Shown here: one piece after another, positions 1 to 9,131 of the stretch
How positions within the stretch are numbered: position 1 is the stretch's first letter
How the letters are laid out: every line of letters starts with the position of its first letter
From: Clostridia bacterium
Lineage (GTDB): Bacteria > Bacillota > Clostridia > Oscillospirales > CAG-272
Assembly: GCA_017440665.1 (NCBI GenBank)
Contig: JAFSGU010000067.1
Location: forward strand, 1-39,537
Length of the DNA stretch: 39,537 nt
Direction: 5' to 3'
Notes under the pieces: generated by a model
Told to the model about the DNA's origin: nothing
The model's database searches: none
The model's input: only the letters and a program-made list of their open reading frames with translations
Made by a program: the position numbers and the translations under genes

Positions 1-40
1 AAGGGATTTTCGAACCCCTCTTTTGGTTGCGCCGTTTTTT

Positions 41-65
41 GCCTCTTTTGAGGCTTTTTCTTTTT
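41..65 (+). terminator. Rho-independent terminator of a plus-strand gene left of the window
   Basis: A short hairpin (GCCTC at 41-45, GAGGC at 50-54, TTTT loop) is followed by a T-rich tract at 55-65. This is a terminator for transcription moving rightwards, so an unseen plus-strand gene should end left of position 1 and converge on the array. Confidence 0.65.
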
Positions 66-94
66 GCTTTTGTGCATTTTCGATTTTTGCATAG

Positions 95-137
95 AAAAAG
101 GCTGAGTCAAAAACCTTTTTTTTGCTTTTGACTCAGC
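95..137 (-). terminator. Terminator after gene 1
   Basis: A perfect 12-bp stem (101-112 with 126-137, 13-nt loop) lies 33 bp beyond the stop codon of gene 1. Read on the minus strand it is followed by a run of five T (95-99). It closes the array on its downstream side. Confidence 0.8.
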
Positions 138-169
138 TCCTGTGGTATTTATTGTCTTTGATCTACAGA

Positions 170-3028
170 TCAATATCTGCCCACCTTGTCGAAATGGTTA
201 TCCGCAAGACCTGAGCTATCTTTTACGGTGTAGTTTCCGTCTGCTGCATTTACAAAATAATTATTTGTGTCAGTAAGACAGTCAATCACGTTATTGTCGA
301 GGTTGTTCCACTCATAAAAATACTTTCCAACCTCGGTTTGAGGATCCGGTACGGTATTACTGCATTCAGCACTCCTGTCATAAGCCAAGGCATAATTGTT
401 TACAATATTACAACCGAATGTATTTGCGGGGCAATGGGGGTCGGAATACCTGTCTTCTGTAATTGTGAGATCATCAGCCGCAGCAAATATCTGAGGCCAC
501 TTTTCCTTCCAGATCGCAAGTGCCGCAGGATCGGTGGGGATCTTTTCGTAAGATTTTAATACGGCAGGCCAAGTGGGAGAAGATTTGAGACTGCTGAGAC
601 CGTCGTAAAGCATCTCTGCATATTTGGGCCAGATACGGAGCATTGGGTATGATTTGAAGGTGGTGCGGATGCAGACGTTGTCGCATATGGTGTTATAGCT
701 TCCTCCGGACATAAGAATTGCATACATTCCGGGATCATAGAACACGTTTCCCTTAACGCTTACGTTACCCATACCGTCATCAAGATATATTCCCCAAGCA
801 GCCATGTGGTTAACGTTTGCGATGATATTATAATTTATCTCGTTTCCGGCATCGGCAACACTTCTGGGGATGTATATCGTCGCAGCGTCACCTACGATGG
901 TGCTGTTAAAGAGGTCGTGAATGAAGTTGTACTCTATCTTGTTGTTGATGTAGTACAATTCATTGTCGAGGTATCCGTTTTCGGGCATCTTGCCGCTTTC
1001 GATAACATAATCACTATAGGGGAATCTGTATTGGAACTCGGCATTACCGTAAATGATACCCGAATGGATTCCATTGTAGATCTCATTGTGAGTGATCTGA
1101 GCACCTACTGCTTCCTGAATAAGTACTGCAGGCTTGTATGTCAGGTACATTTTCTCGAAATCGTGGAAGCTGTTGTTGTCGATAACAAGGCCTCCGGACA
1201 CTACCATGTCACGGTCGCCGCTGTTTCGTACGATAACACCTCCGCCGCACAGATCAGAGAATTCACTTCTCGTGAGTCGGAAGTTTTGACCGTAGGAATA
1301 AATAGTGAACTCATCACCTATGCCAAAGAATGTGCAGGCATCAATGGTAATATTATCACCCTTGATGAAGAAGGCGTAATCATTATTTATGTGCTTGAAG
1401 CTGAATCCCTTGAAGTTAAGATAATTTGCGTTTTCTTCAATATTCACAAAGCACCCCGCAGTTGCGACCGAGTAATTGCTGTGGGGATCATATACGTACA
1501 GAGTCTTTGTGTCAAGATCGATCCAGTATTCGTTCTTTGAGTCAAGCTCCTCGGAGATATTGTGGAATATCATCTTTGCAGATGTGTACATACCCACGTG
1601 AGGCCTTTTTTCGAGGGTGAAAAAATCTGTCTCGGGATCATAATCGATCAGACGCAGGTAGTTGCCGTAGTATTCGTTGCCGAATACACCCGTGAAAAGA
1701 ATATTCTCGTAGGTGTGGTACTTGTCGAATCTTGCGGCAAGGTTGGGAATAAGCTGCGCGTGATATTCATGAGGTCCCGGAGGCTCTGCAACGACACTGT
1801 TGGCATACGCCACGGGCGTCTTACTGTTATTTGCGTTGGGGAAACGCGCTTGAACCTGCATTTCTTCGTCGCTGTACAGGTAGCTGAACATGGTGAGTTC
1901 ACCCACGTAGCTTTTCTCTGAAAGATCGGCTTTCTTGATATGAGAAGTAGCATTTTGGGGGAAAAGATACTTTTCAGCGTCGGTAATAGGACTGAACTCG
2001 TCAAGACTTACCTGAAAACCTGCGTCGAACACAACCTCTCCGTCGCCGTATGCACAATATGTTACGGGAATCTTTTCATTACCGCTGTCGGCTTCGGTGA
2101 ATTCCTGAGTAAATGCGCCGTAGTTGCCCCCTTTGAAGGCTACTACGATCTCGTCCTTTGCGGTTTTCTTGAGTTCGCGCACTTTTGCTACCGCCGCGCC
2201 AAAGGTTGCGAGAGGTTTGTCAAGAGTACCGGGGTTTTTGTCGTTACCGTCTACAGCAACAAAAATATCAGCATCATTTCTGACCTCAAGCACGGGCTCG
2301 GTGAAGCTTTGAAGCGGAATTGGCATATTGAACGCTGACTCGTAGTCAAAATCAGCATTGTTATAGCGCTGAATTATAGTTGCAAACTCAGCTCTTGTAG
2401 CTGTATCGGTGGGGGAAAGAGTTGTCACTCCGCCGCCTGCCTTGCCTGTGATAAGTCCGGCGTACACAGACCACGCAACCGCATCGGTCGCCCATGATGC
2501 AACGGACGTTATATCAGGATATTTTGAAAGATCTGCCTTTCCGGAATTAATCACATATTTGTATTCAGCGTAACGCATGAACATTGTCGCCAGCTCCTGA
2601 CGTGTAATGGAGCGGTCGGGCGAAAAGTAGTACTCTCCCCACTCATTTGTACCCGTGCCGTTGACGATATTATTTTGTCCTGCCCACATCACAGCATCAT
2701 AATAGTATGCGCCGATGTTTACATCTATAAAACCGTCAAAATTATTGTCGGAAGGATTTTTGTATTCATACTTGTTCGCGCGTTCGTTACGGTAAAGAAC
2801 GGTTACCACCATACCTCGTGTAAGGGTCGTCATGGGAGAGAACTTTGTGCCGTCTCCCGTACCGTTCATGAGTCCCGCACCGAATGTGTATGCTACAGCG
2901 TCATAGTACCACTCGCCCTTCGGCACGTCCGTGAAAGGAAGTGTGTCTTCTGCTGAAATACCAATCGTACAAATGCTTAGAAGCATCAGGGCGGCGAGAA
3001 AGGCAGACAGAATTTTTCTTGCTTTCAT
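170..3028 (-). CDS. Gene 1: SLH-anchored beta-helix (GH141-like) surface protein, divergent member
   Basis: 952 residues. The start is at 3028 because AAGGAGAC lies 8 nt upstream and a Sec signal peptide follows directly (MKARK, then a hydrophobic core to about residue 26); the 36 codons further upstream cross the promoter. Three SLH motifs occupy about 31-80, 97-153 and 169-222. The module from about 252 opens with VAVDGNDKNPGT, has the NEYWIDLDTKTLYVYDP block at 499-515 and beta-helix coils at about 540-790. The invariant aspartates are D714 (GDAATIY instead of DYGA or ADGG) and D750 (YLDD). An insertion of about 30 residues (about 662-695) separates the HNE coil from the next coil, longer than in any paralogue. 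The C-terminus is KVGRY, the usual end of this beta-helix family. The GH141-like label is inference; substrate unknown. Stop codon TGA. Confidence 0.93.
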   Translation of the reverse strand: MKARKILSAFLAALMLLSICTIGISAEDTLPFTDVPKGEWYYDAVAYTFGAGLMNGTGDGTKFSPMTTLTRGMVVTVLYRNERANKYEYKNPSDNNFDGFIDVNIGAYYYDAVMWAGQNNIVNGTGTNEWGEYYFSPDRSITRQELATMFMRYAEYKYVINSGKADLSKYPDITSVASWATDAVAWSVYAGLITGKAGGGVTTLSPTDTATRAEFATIIQRYNNADFDYESAFNMPIPLQSFTEPVLEVRNDADIFVAVDGNDKNPGTLDKPLATFGAAVAKVRELKKTAKDEIVVAFKGGNYGAFTQEFTEADSGNEKIPVTYCAYGDGEVVFDAGFQVSLDEFSPITDAEKYLFPQNATSHIKKADLSEKSYVGELTMFSYLYSDEEMQVQARFPNANNSKTPVAYANSVVAEPPGPHEYHAQLIPNLAARFDKYHTYENILFTGVFGNEYYGNYLRLIDYDPETDFFTLEKRPHVGMYTSAKMIFHNISEELDSKNEYWIDLDTKTLYVYDPHSNYSVATAGCFVNIEENANYLNFKGFSFKHINNDYAFFIKGDNITIDACTFFGIGDEFTIYSYGQNFRLTRSEFSDLCGGGVIVRNSGDRDMVVSGGLVIDNNSFHDFEKMYLTYKPAVLIQEAVGAQITHNEIYNGIHSGIIYGNAEFQYRFPYSDYVIESGKMPENGYLDNELYYINNKIEYNFIHDLFNSTIVGDAATIYIPRSVADAGNEINYNIIANVNHMAAWGIYLDDGMGNVSVKGNVFYDPGMYAILMSGGSYNTICDNVCIRTTFKSYPMLRIWPKYAEMLYDGLSSLKSSPTWPAVLKSYEKIPTDPAALAIWKEKWPQIFAAADDLTITEDRYSDPHCPANTFGCNIVNNYALAYDRSAECSNTVPDPQTEVGKYFYEWNNLDNNVIDCLTDTNNYFVNAADGNYTVKDSSGLADNHFDKVGRY

Positions 3029-3070
3029 TTGTTTGTCTCCTTGTTGAATATATAGTATTATACTGTTTTC

Positions 3071-3099
3071 AGTATACAGCATTAATGAATGAATGTCAA
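3071..3099 (-). promoter_or_regulatory. Promoter of gene 1
   Basis: TTGACA (3094-3099), 17-bp spacer, TATACT (3071-3076) on the minus strand. It is the only one of the 13 array promoters whose -10 box is not TATAAT. A TATAAT further downstream (3057-3062) lies too far from the -35 box. Confidence 0.85.
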
Positions 3100-3123
3100 G
3101 CAATATTATGATAACAAATGTAA

Positions 3124-3148
3124 ATCCCCCCGTCACAGACGGGGGGAT
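3124..3148 (-). terminator. Terminator-like hairpin after gene 2
   Basis: A perfect 11-bp GC-rich stem (3124-3134 with 3138-3148, loop ACA) lies 16 bp past the gene 2 stop. The following minus-strand sequence is TTTACATTTG, a weak T tract. The -35 box of gene 1 starts 24 bp further on. Confidence 0.75.
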
Positions 3149-3164
3149 AAATTGGTTAAGGGGA

Positions 3165-5999
3165 TCAGTATCTTCCTACCATGTCGAAATGGTTGTCCAT
3201 AAATTCTACTCCGTCGCGGATGGAGTAGTCACCGTGTGTGGGGTCAACGAAGATGGGATTTTCACCCTCGGGAATTTCAAGATTGTTCTCGTGATCGCTG
3301 AGCTCTACCCACTTGTCCGCGAATTCAGACATAGCGCCGTCAAAGTGATAGTTGTTGTGGCAGTAGTTGATGGGGTCAGAGTAAAGATCGAGCTTTGTTA
3401 CGTCGATGTCGGGATTATTGCGGATAGCAACGATATCGTAAAGCTCGGGCCAAAGCTCCTTCCACTTCTGACCGTTTGGAGTATTTTCGTCGGGAATTCG
3501 GTCAAGACCGTTCCAACCCTCACTGTAGTAATGATTGTCAGCTTCGGGAGAACCGTACACTCTGATATCCAGAATGTTAGGCGCTCTGCCTGCAATACCG
3601 GAGGTCTTACCGATAAATACGTTGTCGTAGAACTCATGGCTTCTTCCGCCGTTGTTCATGATCATACCGCTGTTGTAGAAGACGTTACCGTAGCAGATGA
3701 GGTTTTCCATGTTGTCGTCAAGATAGATAGCGTAGGTACCTCCCGTGTGGATGGGGTTGAGCGGGTAAATATCAGATACAACGTTGTATCTGATCTCGTT
3801 ACCTCTGTTGGTAGCAACACGTCCGCAATAGAACGCGCCGCCGTCCGCAGAGTTTTGCATACAGTGGTGGAGATAGTTATACTCCATGATACATAATACG
3901 TTACCGTACTTGAAGTCGATACCGTAGCGAGCTGAGTTGTAGATCTCATTGTGAGACACGTCAGCACCTACCTGATTGGAGAATCTGACAGCACCTGACT
4001 CAACGGGAACGGACGCCATATCAACGTCGTGAACCAGGTTGTTTCTGATAACACAGCCTGTGTTTTCGAGAGCGTAATACTTAGTTTCGTTCTTGCCGCG
4101 GGGGGCCTCAATACAAACTCCGCTTTCAGCGCAGTAGGCAACTGTAGAATTTGTGAATTCAATGAATCGGGTGTCGCTCGAGAGGAAGGCATAGGAGCCG
4201 CCGACGTACATGATCGAGCCCATATCAAAGGTGAAATGATCTCCGTTTGCGATGATAGCGTTACCGGAGCAGCTTCTGAAATTGAGCTTTTTGAACGTGA
4301 TGTACTCAGCACCCTTGTTTATGGTAGCGAAGGTGTCAGCAACAGCCATAGTATAGCTGCCCTGAGGCTTGTATACGTAGAGCACCTTGTTTTCGGCATC
4401 GATCCAGTATTCGCCCACTGCGTCAAGCTCATCGGATACGTTGTTAAGATACGCCTGCTGCTGACTCTCTATCATTGCATAATAGCTGTAATGGGGACCT
4501 GTTGTGGATACGATACCCGTAGCTTTGTCGAAGCCTGTGATATTAAGAACGTCCTGGTGCCAAACCTTTCCTATATATCCGATAAGCTGGATATTTTCAT
4601 ATGAGCTCATTGACGCGAGCTTATCACTTAAGGTATGAAGAGTTTGAAGCTTGTAGTGGTCGATGTGTGTAGATACCTCATCATTTGACTGGGTAACGCC
4701 TGCTTCAACAGCCTCGATAAGCTCGTCCATAGTCTTATAGGGACTGCTTTCAAGCAGCACGTGCTTTGTAAATCCGGGGAAGTATTTATCTATTCCTTTT
4801 TCCTTGTTGGGCGTGCGCGCAAGCCAACAGAAGGAAGTGGAATCGGAGAGAGGAGTGAAGTGGTTGATCTTGTCCGCATTGGGGTCACCGGACAGGTCCG
4901 CCTTCTTGATGTCGCCTGCAAACTCGGGGTTGAAGAACTTAAGATCATCCTCTTCGAGATCGGTGAACTTGTCCTCGGTGACATAGACACCGTTTGTGAA
5001 GTAAACGTCGTCGTCGCCGTAAGCGCAGTAGGTGATCTTTACGTTCTCGTTGCCGCTGTCCTCGGCGGTGAACTGAAGATTGTCAAGAACGCCGTAGTCG
5101 CCGCCCTTGAAGGCAACCTTGATCTCGTCCTTCTTGCCTTCTGCAATAAGCTTACGAACAGCGTCCTTGGCAGCGGCGAAGGTTGCGAGAGGTTTCTCAA
5201 AAGAACCGTCGTTTTTGTCGTTTCCGTCAACCGCAACGTAAATGTCAGCGTCATTAACGAGAGGGTAATCGGGCTCTGTGTAAGAATTTTTGATAACGGG
5301 AGTTTCAAAGGCGAGGTTATACGTGAACTCGCGTGCATCGTCTTTTACGTTGTAACGCTGGATCATGATGGCAAACTCAGCACGTGTTGCAAGATCCTCG
5401 GGTGAGAGGGTAGCCGCACCGCCGCTTGTCTTACCGGTGATAATGCCCGTGCCTGCCGTCCACTTGAACTCCTTTTCAGCCCATGAGGCAACCTTTCCGC
5501 CGTCGGGGAAGGTGGTGATGTCGGTGGTGTTCTTGGCGGTGTCAACGTGCTTGTATGCCGCGTAACGTGCGAACATAGCCGCAAGCTCCTGACGGGTGAT
5601 GTTACGCTCAGCAGAGAAGATGGGGTCGCCCCATTCATCAAAGCCGGTACCCGTTACTACGCCTGCGTTGTAAGCCCAGGTAGCAGCGGTAGCGTACCAT
5701 GCGTCGTCACTTATGTCGGAAAAGGGATTTGAAACGCTGACGGACGGTGAGCCGTCGTTGCGGTAGAGAACAGTCACGACCATGCCGCGGGTCAGGTTCA
5801 TGGTGGGAGAGAACTTTGTTCCGTCACCGGTACCGTTCATAAGGCCCGTGCCGTATGTGTAAGCTACAGCATCGTAGTACCATTCGCCCTTCGGTACGTC
5901 GGTGAAGGGAAGGGTATCTTCAGCGGAAACGCCTACGATGCCTGCAGTTATAAGCATCAGCATGGCGAGCATGGCTGAAATAATTCTTTTTGCGTTCAT
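3165..5999 (-). CDS. Gene 2: SLH-anchored beta-helix (GH141-like) surface protein, subfamily A
   Basis: 944 residues with AAGGAG 7 nt before the ATG. Signal peptide about 1-26, SLH motifs about 31-80, 95-150 and 164-216. The beta-helix module starts at about 250 (VAVDGNDKNDG). It has the subfamily A insert (about 405-465) and the GYIGKVWHQD segment at 474-483, then GEYWIDAENKVLYVYKP at 529-545 and coils at about 565-800. Markers of subfamily A are HNEIYNSAR (683-691) and NSADGGA, with invariant aspartates D719 and D761 (YLDD), 42 apart. The C-terminal region has the YDIVAIRNN and NYCHNNYHF stretches shared with gene 12 and ends in MVGRY. It should be secreted and held on the wall polysaccharide; glycosidase activity is inferred from fold similarity. 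Stop codon TGA. Confidence 0.94.
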   Translation of the reverse strand: MNAKRIISAMLAMLMLITAGIVGVSAEDTLPFTDVPKGEWYYDAVAYTYGTGLMNGTGDGTKFSPTMNLTRGMVVTVLYRNDGSPSVSVSNPFSDISDDAWYATAATWAYNAGVVTGTGFDEWGDPIFSAERNITRQELAAMFARYAAYKHVDTAKNTTDITTFPDGGKVASWAEKEFKWTAGTGIITGKTSGGAATLSPEDLATRAEFAIMIQRYNVKDDAREFTYNLAFETPVIKNSYTEPDYPLVNDADIYVAVDGNDKNDGSFEKPLATFAAAKDAVRKLIAEGKKDEIKVAFKGGDYGVLDNLQFTAEDSGNENVKITYCAYGDDDVYFTNGVYVTEDKFTDLEEDDLKFFNPEFAGDIKKADLSGDPNADKINHFTPLSDSTSFCWLARTPNKEKGIDKYFPGFTKHVLLESSPYKTMDELIEAVEAGVTQSNDEVSTHIDHYKLQTLHTLSDKLASMSSYENIQLIGYIGKVWHQDVLNITGFDKATGIVSTTGPHYSYYAMIESQQQAYLNNVSDELDAVGEYWIDAENKVLYVYKPQGSYTMAVADTFATINKGAEYITFKKLNFRSCSGNAIIANGDHFTFDMGSIMYVGGSYAFLSSDTRFIEFTNSTVAYCAESGVCIEAPRGKNETKYYALENTGCVIRNNLVHDVDMASVPVESGAVRFSNQVGADVSHNEIYNSARYGIDFKYGNVLCIMEYNYLHHCMQNSADGGAFYCGRVATNRGNEIRYNVVSDIYPLNPIHTGGTYAIYLDDNMENLICYGNVFYNSGMIMNNGGRSHEFYDNVFIGKTSGIAGRAPNILDIRVYGSPEADNHYYSEGWNGLDRIPDENTPNGQKWKELWPELYDIVAIRNNPDIDVTKLDLYSDPINYCHNNYHFDGAMSEFADKWVELSDHENNLEIPEGENPIFVDPTHGDYSIRDGVEFMDNHFDMVGRY

Positions 6000-6061
6000 G
6001 TTTTTTCTCCTTAAGATTATTCATATAATATGTATTGTCATACATATCCTACGTTACGTTT

Positions 6062-6090
6062 ATTATACTGTAAAACCGTCGTAAAGTCAA
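6062..6090 (-). promoter_or_regulatory. Promoter of gene 2
   Basis: TTGACT (6085-6090), 17-bp spacer, TATAAT (6062-6067) on the minus strand, about 60 bp upstream of the start codon. A 33-bp dyad directly abuts its -35 box. Confidence 0.9.
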
Positions 6091-6123
6091 GGATATTTGT
6101 TCGGTTTCACCAAACAAATATCC
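6091..6123 (-). promoter_or_regulatory. Operator-like dyad upstream of gene 2
   Basis: Arms 6091-6105 and 6109-6123 are complementary at 14 of 15 positions around a TTC centre. The centre (6107) is 17 bp upstream of the -35 edge. The outer 8 bases of the right arm also form part of the gene 3 terminator stem, so in RNA the two folds exclude each other. No protein partner can be named. Confidence 0.6.
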
Positions 6124-6146
6124 CGTGCCATTGGCACGGGATATTT
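6116..6146 (-). terminator. Terminator-like hairpin after gene 3
   Basis: A perfect 14-bp stem (6116-6129 with 6133-6146, loop ATT) with a GC-rich core. The minus-strand sequence beyond is GTTTGG, so termination may depend on the ATATTT part of the stem itself. Confidence 0.7.
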
Positions 6147-6258
6147 ACAGTTTACAGTTATGAGCTTTGCTCTCGCAAAGCGTTATGAGTGAACGACTTA
6201 TAACGATGCGAAGCATCTCATAACACATAGTTTCCCCGAAGGGGAATCATAACTCATC
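6147..6258. repeat. Intergenic multi-hairpin repeat, copy 1
   Basis: It lies between the gene 3 stop codon and its terminator. It contains the hairpins GCTTTGC/GCAAAGC, GATGC-GAA-GCATC and TTCCCC-GAA-GGGGAA separated by GTTATGAG-type words in both orientations. It is one of six related copies in the array, all in the same orientation relative to the genes. Confidence 0.85.
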
Positions 6259-8997
6259 TTAGTATCTGCCTATCATCTCATAGTGGTTATCTGCAAACTT
6301 TGTTGTATCGGTGATAGTGTAGTCGCCGTGGGTGGGATCAGCAAAGAAGGGGTTCACGTCGCGTGAATACTCTACGTTATTGCTGTGTACACCGAAGGTG
6401 AGAAGTCCCACGCCCTGCTCAAGGGTACTGCCGATAAGGGCGTTGTCGTTTACGTAGTTGACCGTTCTGTATATACATTCATACTTGTCAATGTCATTGA
6501 AATCGTAGGAGTATTCATACAGGATGGGCCATCTGTCGTACCACTTCTGATAGCTTGCACTGCCTACCGCGGGCTTCTGCTCGATCTCGCCTTTTGCGGC
6601 GCCGGCAGTAGACTCCACGGGTGAGAGGTTTCCTTCCTCATCGATATCCACAGGACCAAGATTGTACATGAAGAAGTCACCGGGGGCACCCTCCGTACGG
6701 ATTGAGATATTGTCGTAAGCTTCGTTTTCACGTCCGCCGTTTGATACGATATCTCTGTCACCAGCGTTAAAGAAGATGTTGCCGTATACCTCCTGGTCGA
6801 AGGAACCGTCGATATAAACACCGTAACAGCCGCCTGCAGAGCGGATGTTTCTGATGATGTTGTGTCTTACGATATTACCTCTGTGGAGGATGGTGTTAAA
6901 GTTGTAGATGGCGCCGTAGTCGATGGTGGAGCTCATCATGTTGTCAAGCACGTTGTACTCCATTACGGTGTCGATACAGCTTCCGAAGGAGATACCTGCG
7001 TGGGCACCGTTAAGGAATTCATTGTGAGAAACGGTGGTTCCTACAAGGTTCGTAAGGTTTACGGCAGCGCCGAATGTCTGAGGGGAAGAAAAATCGTGGA
7101 AATAGTTGTTGGTGATCGTAACGTGAGAGGGAGTGATGTTTGCAAGCTCGGGCCATGAACCGAAGAGGGTAACGCCCTTGTCGTAGAAGTTGTAGAACTC
7201 GCAGTTTTCAACGGTGATGTTGTTTACTCTGTAGCCCCACTCGGTGTAGATACACGCGGAACCTGCAACGTTACCGAAGGTACATCTGTCGAAGGAGATG
7301 TGGTTGGCATCCATGTCGATAGCGTCGTCTGTGGTGGCAATGAAGTCAAGACCTACGAAGCTAATGTGCTCAACCTCCTCTTTAAGGGTGATGAATGTAC
7401 CTGCGGTACTGAGATAATGATTACCCTCGGGCTTGTACATGTAAAGCGTGAAGGTGTTATTGTCAAACCAATACTCGCCTTTAGCGTCGATCTGGTCGGA
7501 GAGATTGTGGAAGTATACGTAGTCGTCCATTCTGCCCTCTTCGGCGAGAACGAAGTCCTCAAGAGTATAGCCGTTGTCGAAGGCGTGAGGATCGGTGAAA
7601 TCGAAGGAAAGCACGCCTGTAGTGGGATCAAAGGATTTTACCTTGAAGGTGTCTACCAGCCATCCGGTGCGGAGCATACCCGTTACCTTCATTCCCTCGG
7701 TGGTTCTGAACTTTGAAACGATTCCGGGGAGATAGCTCTGAAGAAGGATACTTTCGGTCTCATTGTAGGTGGTGGTAACGTTCCAGTACGCCTGCTCCTG
7801 AACGCCTGCTCTGTAGTTGGGGATTCTCGCCTCGTGGCACATGCCGGTTTCGCTGAACATGATGTTCTTGTCGGAGAAATCGGTGACCTTGCCGGTAAGG
7901 TCTATCTTGTATACCATGGACTTGTCCACGTCTCCGAGGAGATAGTAGTCACTCTCGTCCACGGGCTTGAACTCGTCGTTTGCAAGGTAGATACCGTTCT
8001 GGAATACTACCTTGCCGTCTCCGTATGCACAGTAGGTTATGGTGAGCTCGTCGTTACCGCCGTCGTTGGGGGTAAATGTGACGTTGTCAAGCATACCGTA
8101 GTTACCTGCCTTGAAAGCGACCTTGATCTCACCCGATTTTTTGGTCTTCTTGATCTCAAGCACCTTAGCTTTGGCTGCCTCAAAACTTCCGAGAGGCTTT
8201 TCAAAAGTACCGGGGTTCTTGTCATTTCCGTCAACAGCTACGTATACGTCGGCGTCGTCAACGGGGGGATATGCCTTTTCCGTATACTGAGACTTTGCTA
8301 CAGGCGCGGTGTATGCCAGCTTATAAGTAAACTCTCTCTCAGCGTCCTTGTCGTTGAAGCGTCTTATGATAGTGGCAAACTCAGCTCTTGTTGCAAGATC
8401 CTCGGGGGCAAGCAGAGCAGAGCTGCCGGTACCCTTACCGGTGATGATGCCTGTGCCGGACGCCCACTTGAAGGTGTCGGTTGCCCATGAGGCTACCTTG
8501 CCTGCGTCGGGGAACGTTGTGATATCGGCGGTGTTTTTGTCGGTGTCTACGTGACGGTATGCCGCATAACGACCGATCATCGTCGCCAGCTCCTGGCGTG
8601 TGATGTTACGGTCCGGTGAGAAAAGGGGGTCGCCCCAATCATCTGTGCCCGTACCGGTGACTATATTTGACTTATAAGCCCAGTCAGCCGCCAGCGCATA
8701 ATACTTGTCCGCAGTAATGTCTGCAAACGCACCTATGTACGAGGTATCGTGTGAACCGTCGTTGCGGTAGAGGACGGTCACGACCATGCCGCGGGTCAGG
8801 TTCATCATGGGAGAGAACTTTGTGCCGTCTCCCGTGCCGTTCATAAGACCGTTGTCGTAAACGTACTTTACGGCGTCGTAATACCATTCACCCTCGGGAG
8901 TGTCGGTGAAGGGAAGCTTGCTTTCGGCAGAGGTGCCGATGACGCATACGCTGAGCATCATAAGAGTCGCGAGGAGTAATGATAAAAATTTCTTCAT
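6259..8997 (-). CDS. Gene 3: SLH-anchored beta-helix (GH141-like) surface protein, subfamily B
   Basis: 912 residues with AGGAG before the ATG. Signal peptide about 1-25, SLH motifs about 29-78, 92-147 and 161-214. The enzyme module opens with VAVDGNDKNPGTFEKPL. It carries the subfamily B segment (CHEARIPN at 387-394, then GMLRTGWLVDTF at 440-451) and GEYWFDNNTFTLYMYKP at 507-523. Coils run about 540-770. Markers are HNEFLNGAHAGI and STIDYGAIY with invariant aspartates D693 and D730 (YIDG), 37 apart. Closest in the window to genes 5 and 8, sharing VDESDYYLLGDVD. The C-terminal region holds the WPILYEYSYDFNDID and TVNYVNDN stretches and ends in MIGRY. Stop codon TAA, placed at the start of repeat copy 1. 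Wall-attached extracellular location is well supported; the activity is inferred. Confidence 0.94.
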   Translation of the reverse strand: MKKFLSLLLATLMMLSVCVIGTSAESKLPFTDTPEGEWYYDAVKYVYDNGLMNGTGDGTKFSPMMNLTRGMVVTVLYRNDGSHDTSYIGAFADITADKYYALAADWAYKSNIVTGTGTDDWGDPLFSPDRNITRQELATMIGRYAAYRHVDTDKNTADITTFPDAGKVASWATDTFKWASGTGIITGKGTGSSALLAPEDLATRAEFATIIRRFNDKDAEREFTYKLAYTAPVAKSQYTEKAYPPVDDADVYVAVDGNDKNPGTFEKPLGSFEAAKAKVLEIKKTKKSGEIKVAFKAGNYGMLDNVTFTPNDGGNDELTITYCAYGDGKVVFQNGIYLANDEFKPVDESDYYLLGDVDKSMVYKIDLTGKVTDFSDKNIMFSETGMCHEARIPNYRAGVQEQAYWNVTTTYNETESILLQSYLPGIVSKFRTTEGMKVTGMLRTGWLVDTFKVKSFDPTTGVLSFDFTDPHAFDNGYTLEDFVLAEEGRMDDYVYFHNLSDQIDAKGEYWFDNNTFTLYMYKPEGNHYLSTAGTFITLKEEVEHISFVGLDFIATTDDAIDMDANHISFDRCTFGNVAGSACIYTEWGYRVNNITVENCEFYNFYDKGVTLFGSWPELANITPSHVTITNNYFHDFSSPQTFGAAVNLTNLVGTTVSHNEFLNGAHAGISFGSCIDTVMEYNVLDNMMSSTIDYGAIYNFNTILHRGNIVRHNIIRNIRSAGGCYGVYIDGSFDQEVYGNIFFNAGDRDIVSNGGRENEAYDNISIRTEGAPGDFFMYNLGPVDIDEEGNLSPVESTAGAAKGEIEQKPAVGSASYQKWYDRWPILYEYSYDFNDIDKYECIYRTVNYVNDNALIGSTLEQGVGLLTFGVHSNNVEYSRDVNPFFADPTHGDYTITDTTKFADNHYEMIGRY

Positions 8998-9036
8998 CGT
9001 TAATTTCTCCTGAAATAAAATATTTGAGGTACATTA

Positions 9037-9065
9037 ATTATACATTACTTTAATATAAAAGTCAA
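9037..9065 (-). promoter_or_regulatory. Promoter of gene 3
   Basis: TTGACT (9060-9065), 17 bp, TATAAT (9037-9042) on the minus strand. No upstream dyad of the kind seen at gene 2. Confidence 0.9.
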
Positions 9066-9084
9066 TAAATGTGCATAAATACTA

Positions 9085-9110
9085 CTCCCCTCTGTATTAA
9101 CAGAGGGGAG
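9085..9110 (-). terminator. Terminator-like hairpin after gene 4
   Basis: A 10-bp stem (9085-9094 with 9101-9110, loop TATTAA) 21 bp past the stop codon, followed on the minus strand by TAGTATTTATG. Only a weak T tract is visible. Confidence 0.7.
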
Positions 9111-9131
9111 ACATGTTGTATGAGATAAGGA

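Noticed and set aside
1..40. A TTCGAA with flanking GGG and CCC at the left edge, resembling a tRNA T arm
   Set aside because: The position pairing with G53 would be A, and the rest of the sequence on either strand is A- or T-rich without acceptor, anticodon or D arms.
806..1540. Long open frames on the plus strand opposite the array genes (for example 244 codons here, 303 codons at 22234-23145)
   Set aside because: They are antisense shadows of conserved proteins. They have no ribosome binding sites, no recognisable products, and recur at the same place opposite several paralogues because the sense sequence is conserved.
3029..3136. Upstream extension of gene 1 by 36 codons
   Set aside because: The extension covers the ribosome binding site and the -10/-35 boxes. 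The signal peptide begins at the internal ATG at 3028. The same logic sets the gene 8 start at 23658.
6091..6258. A transposable element or MITE as the source of the cassette
   Set aside because: No terminal inverted repeats or target-site duplications were seen at the ends, and no transposase lies in the window. Origin by duplication with the genes is equally possible.
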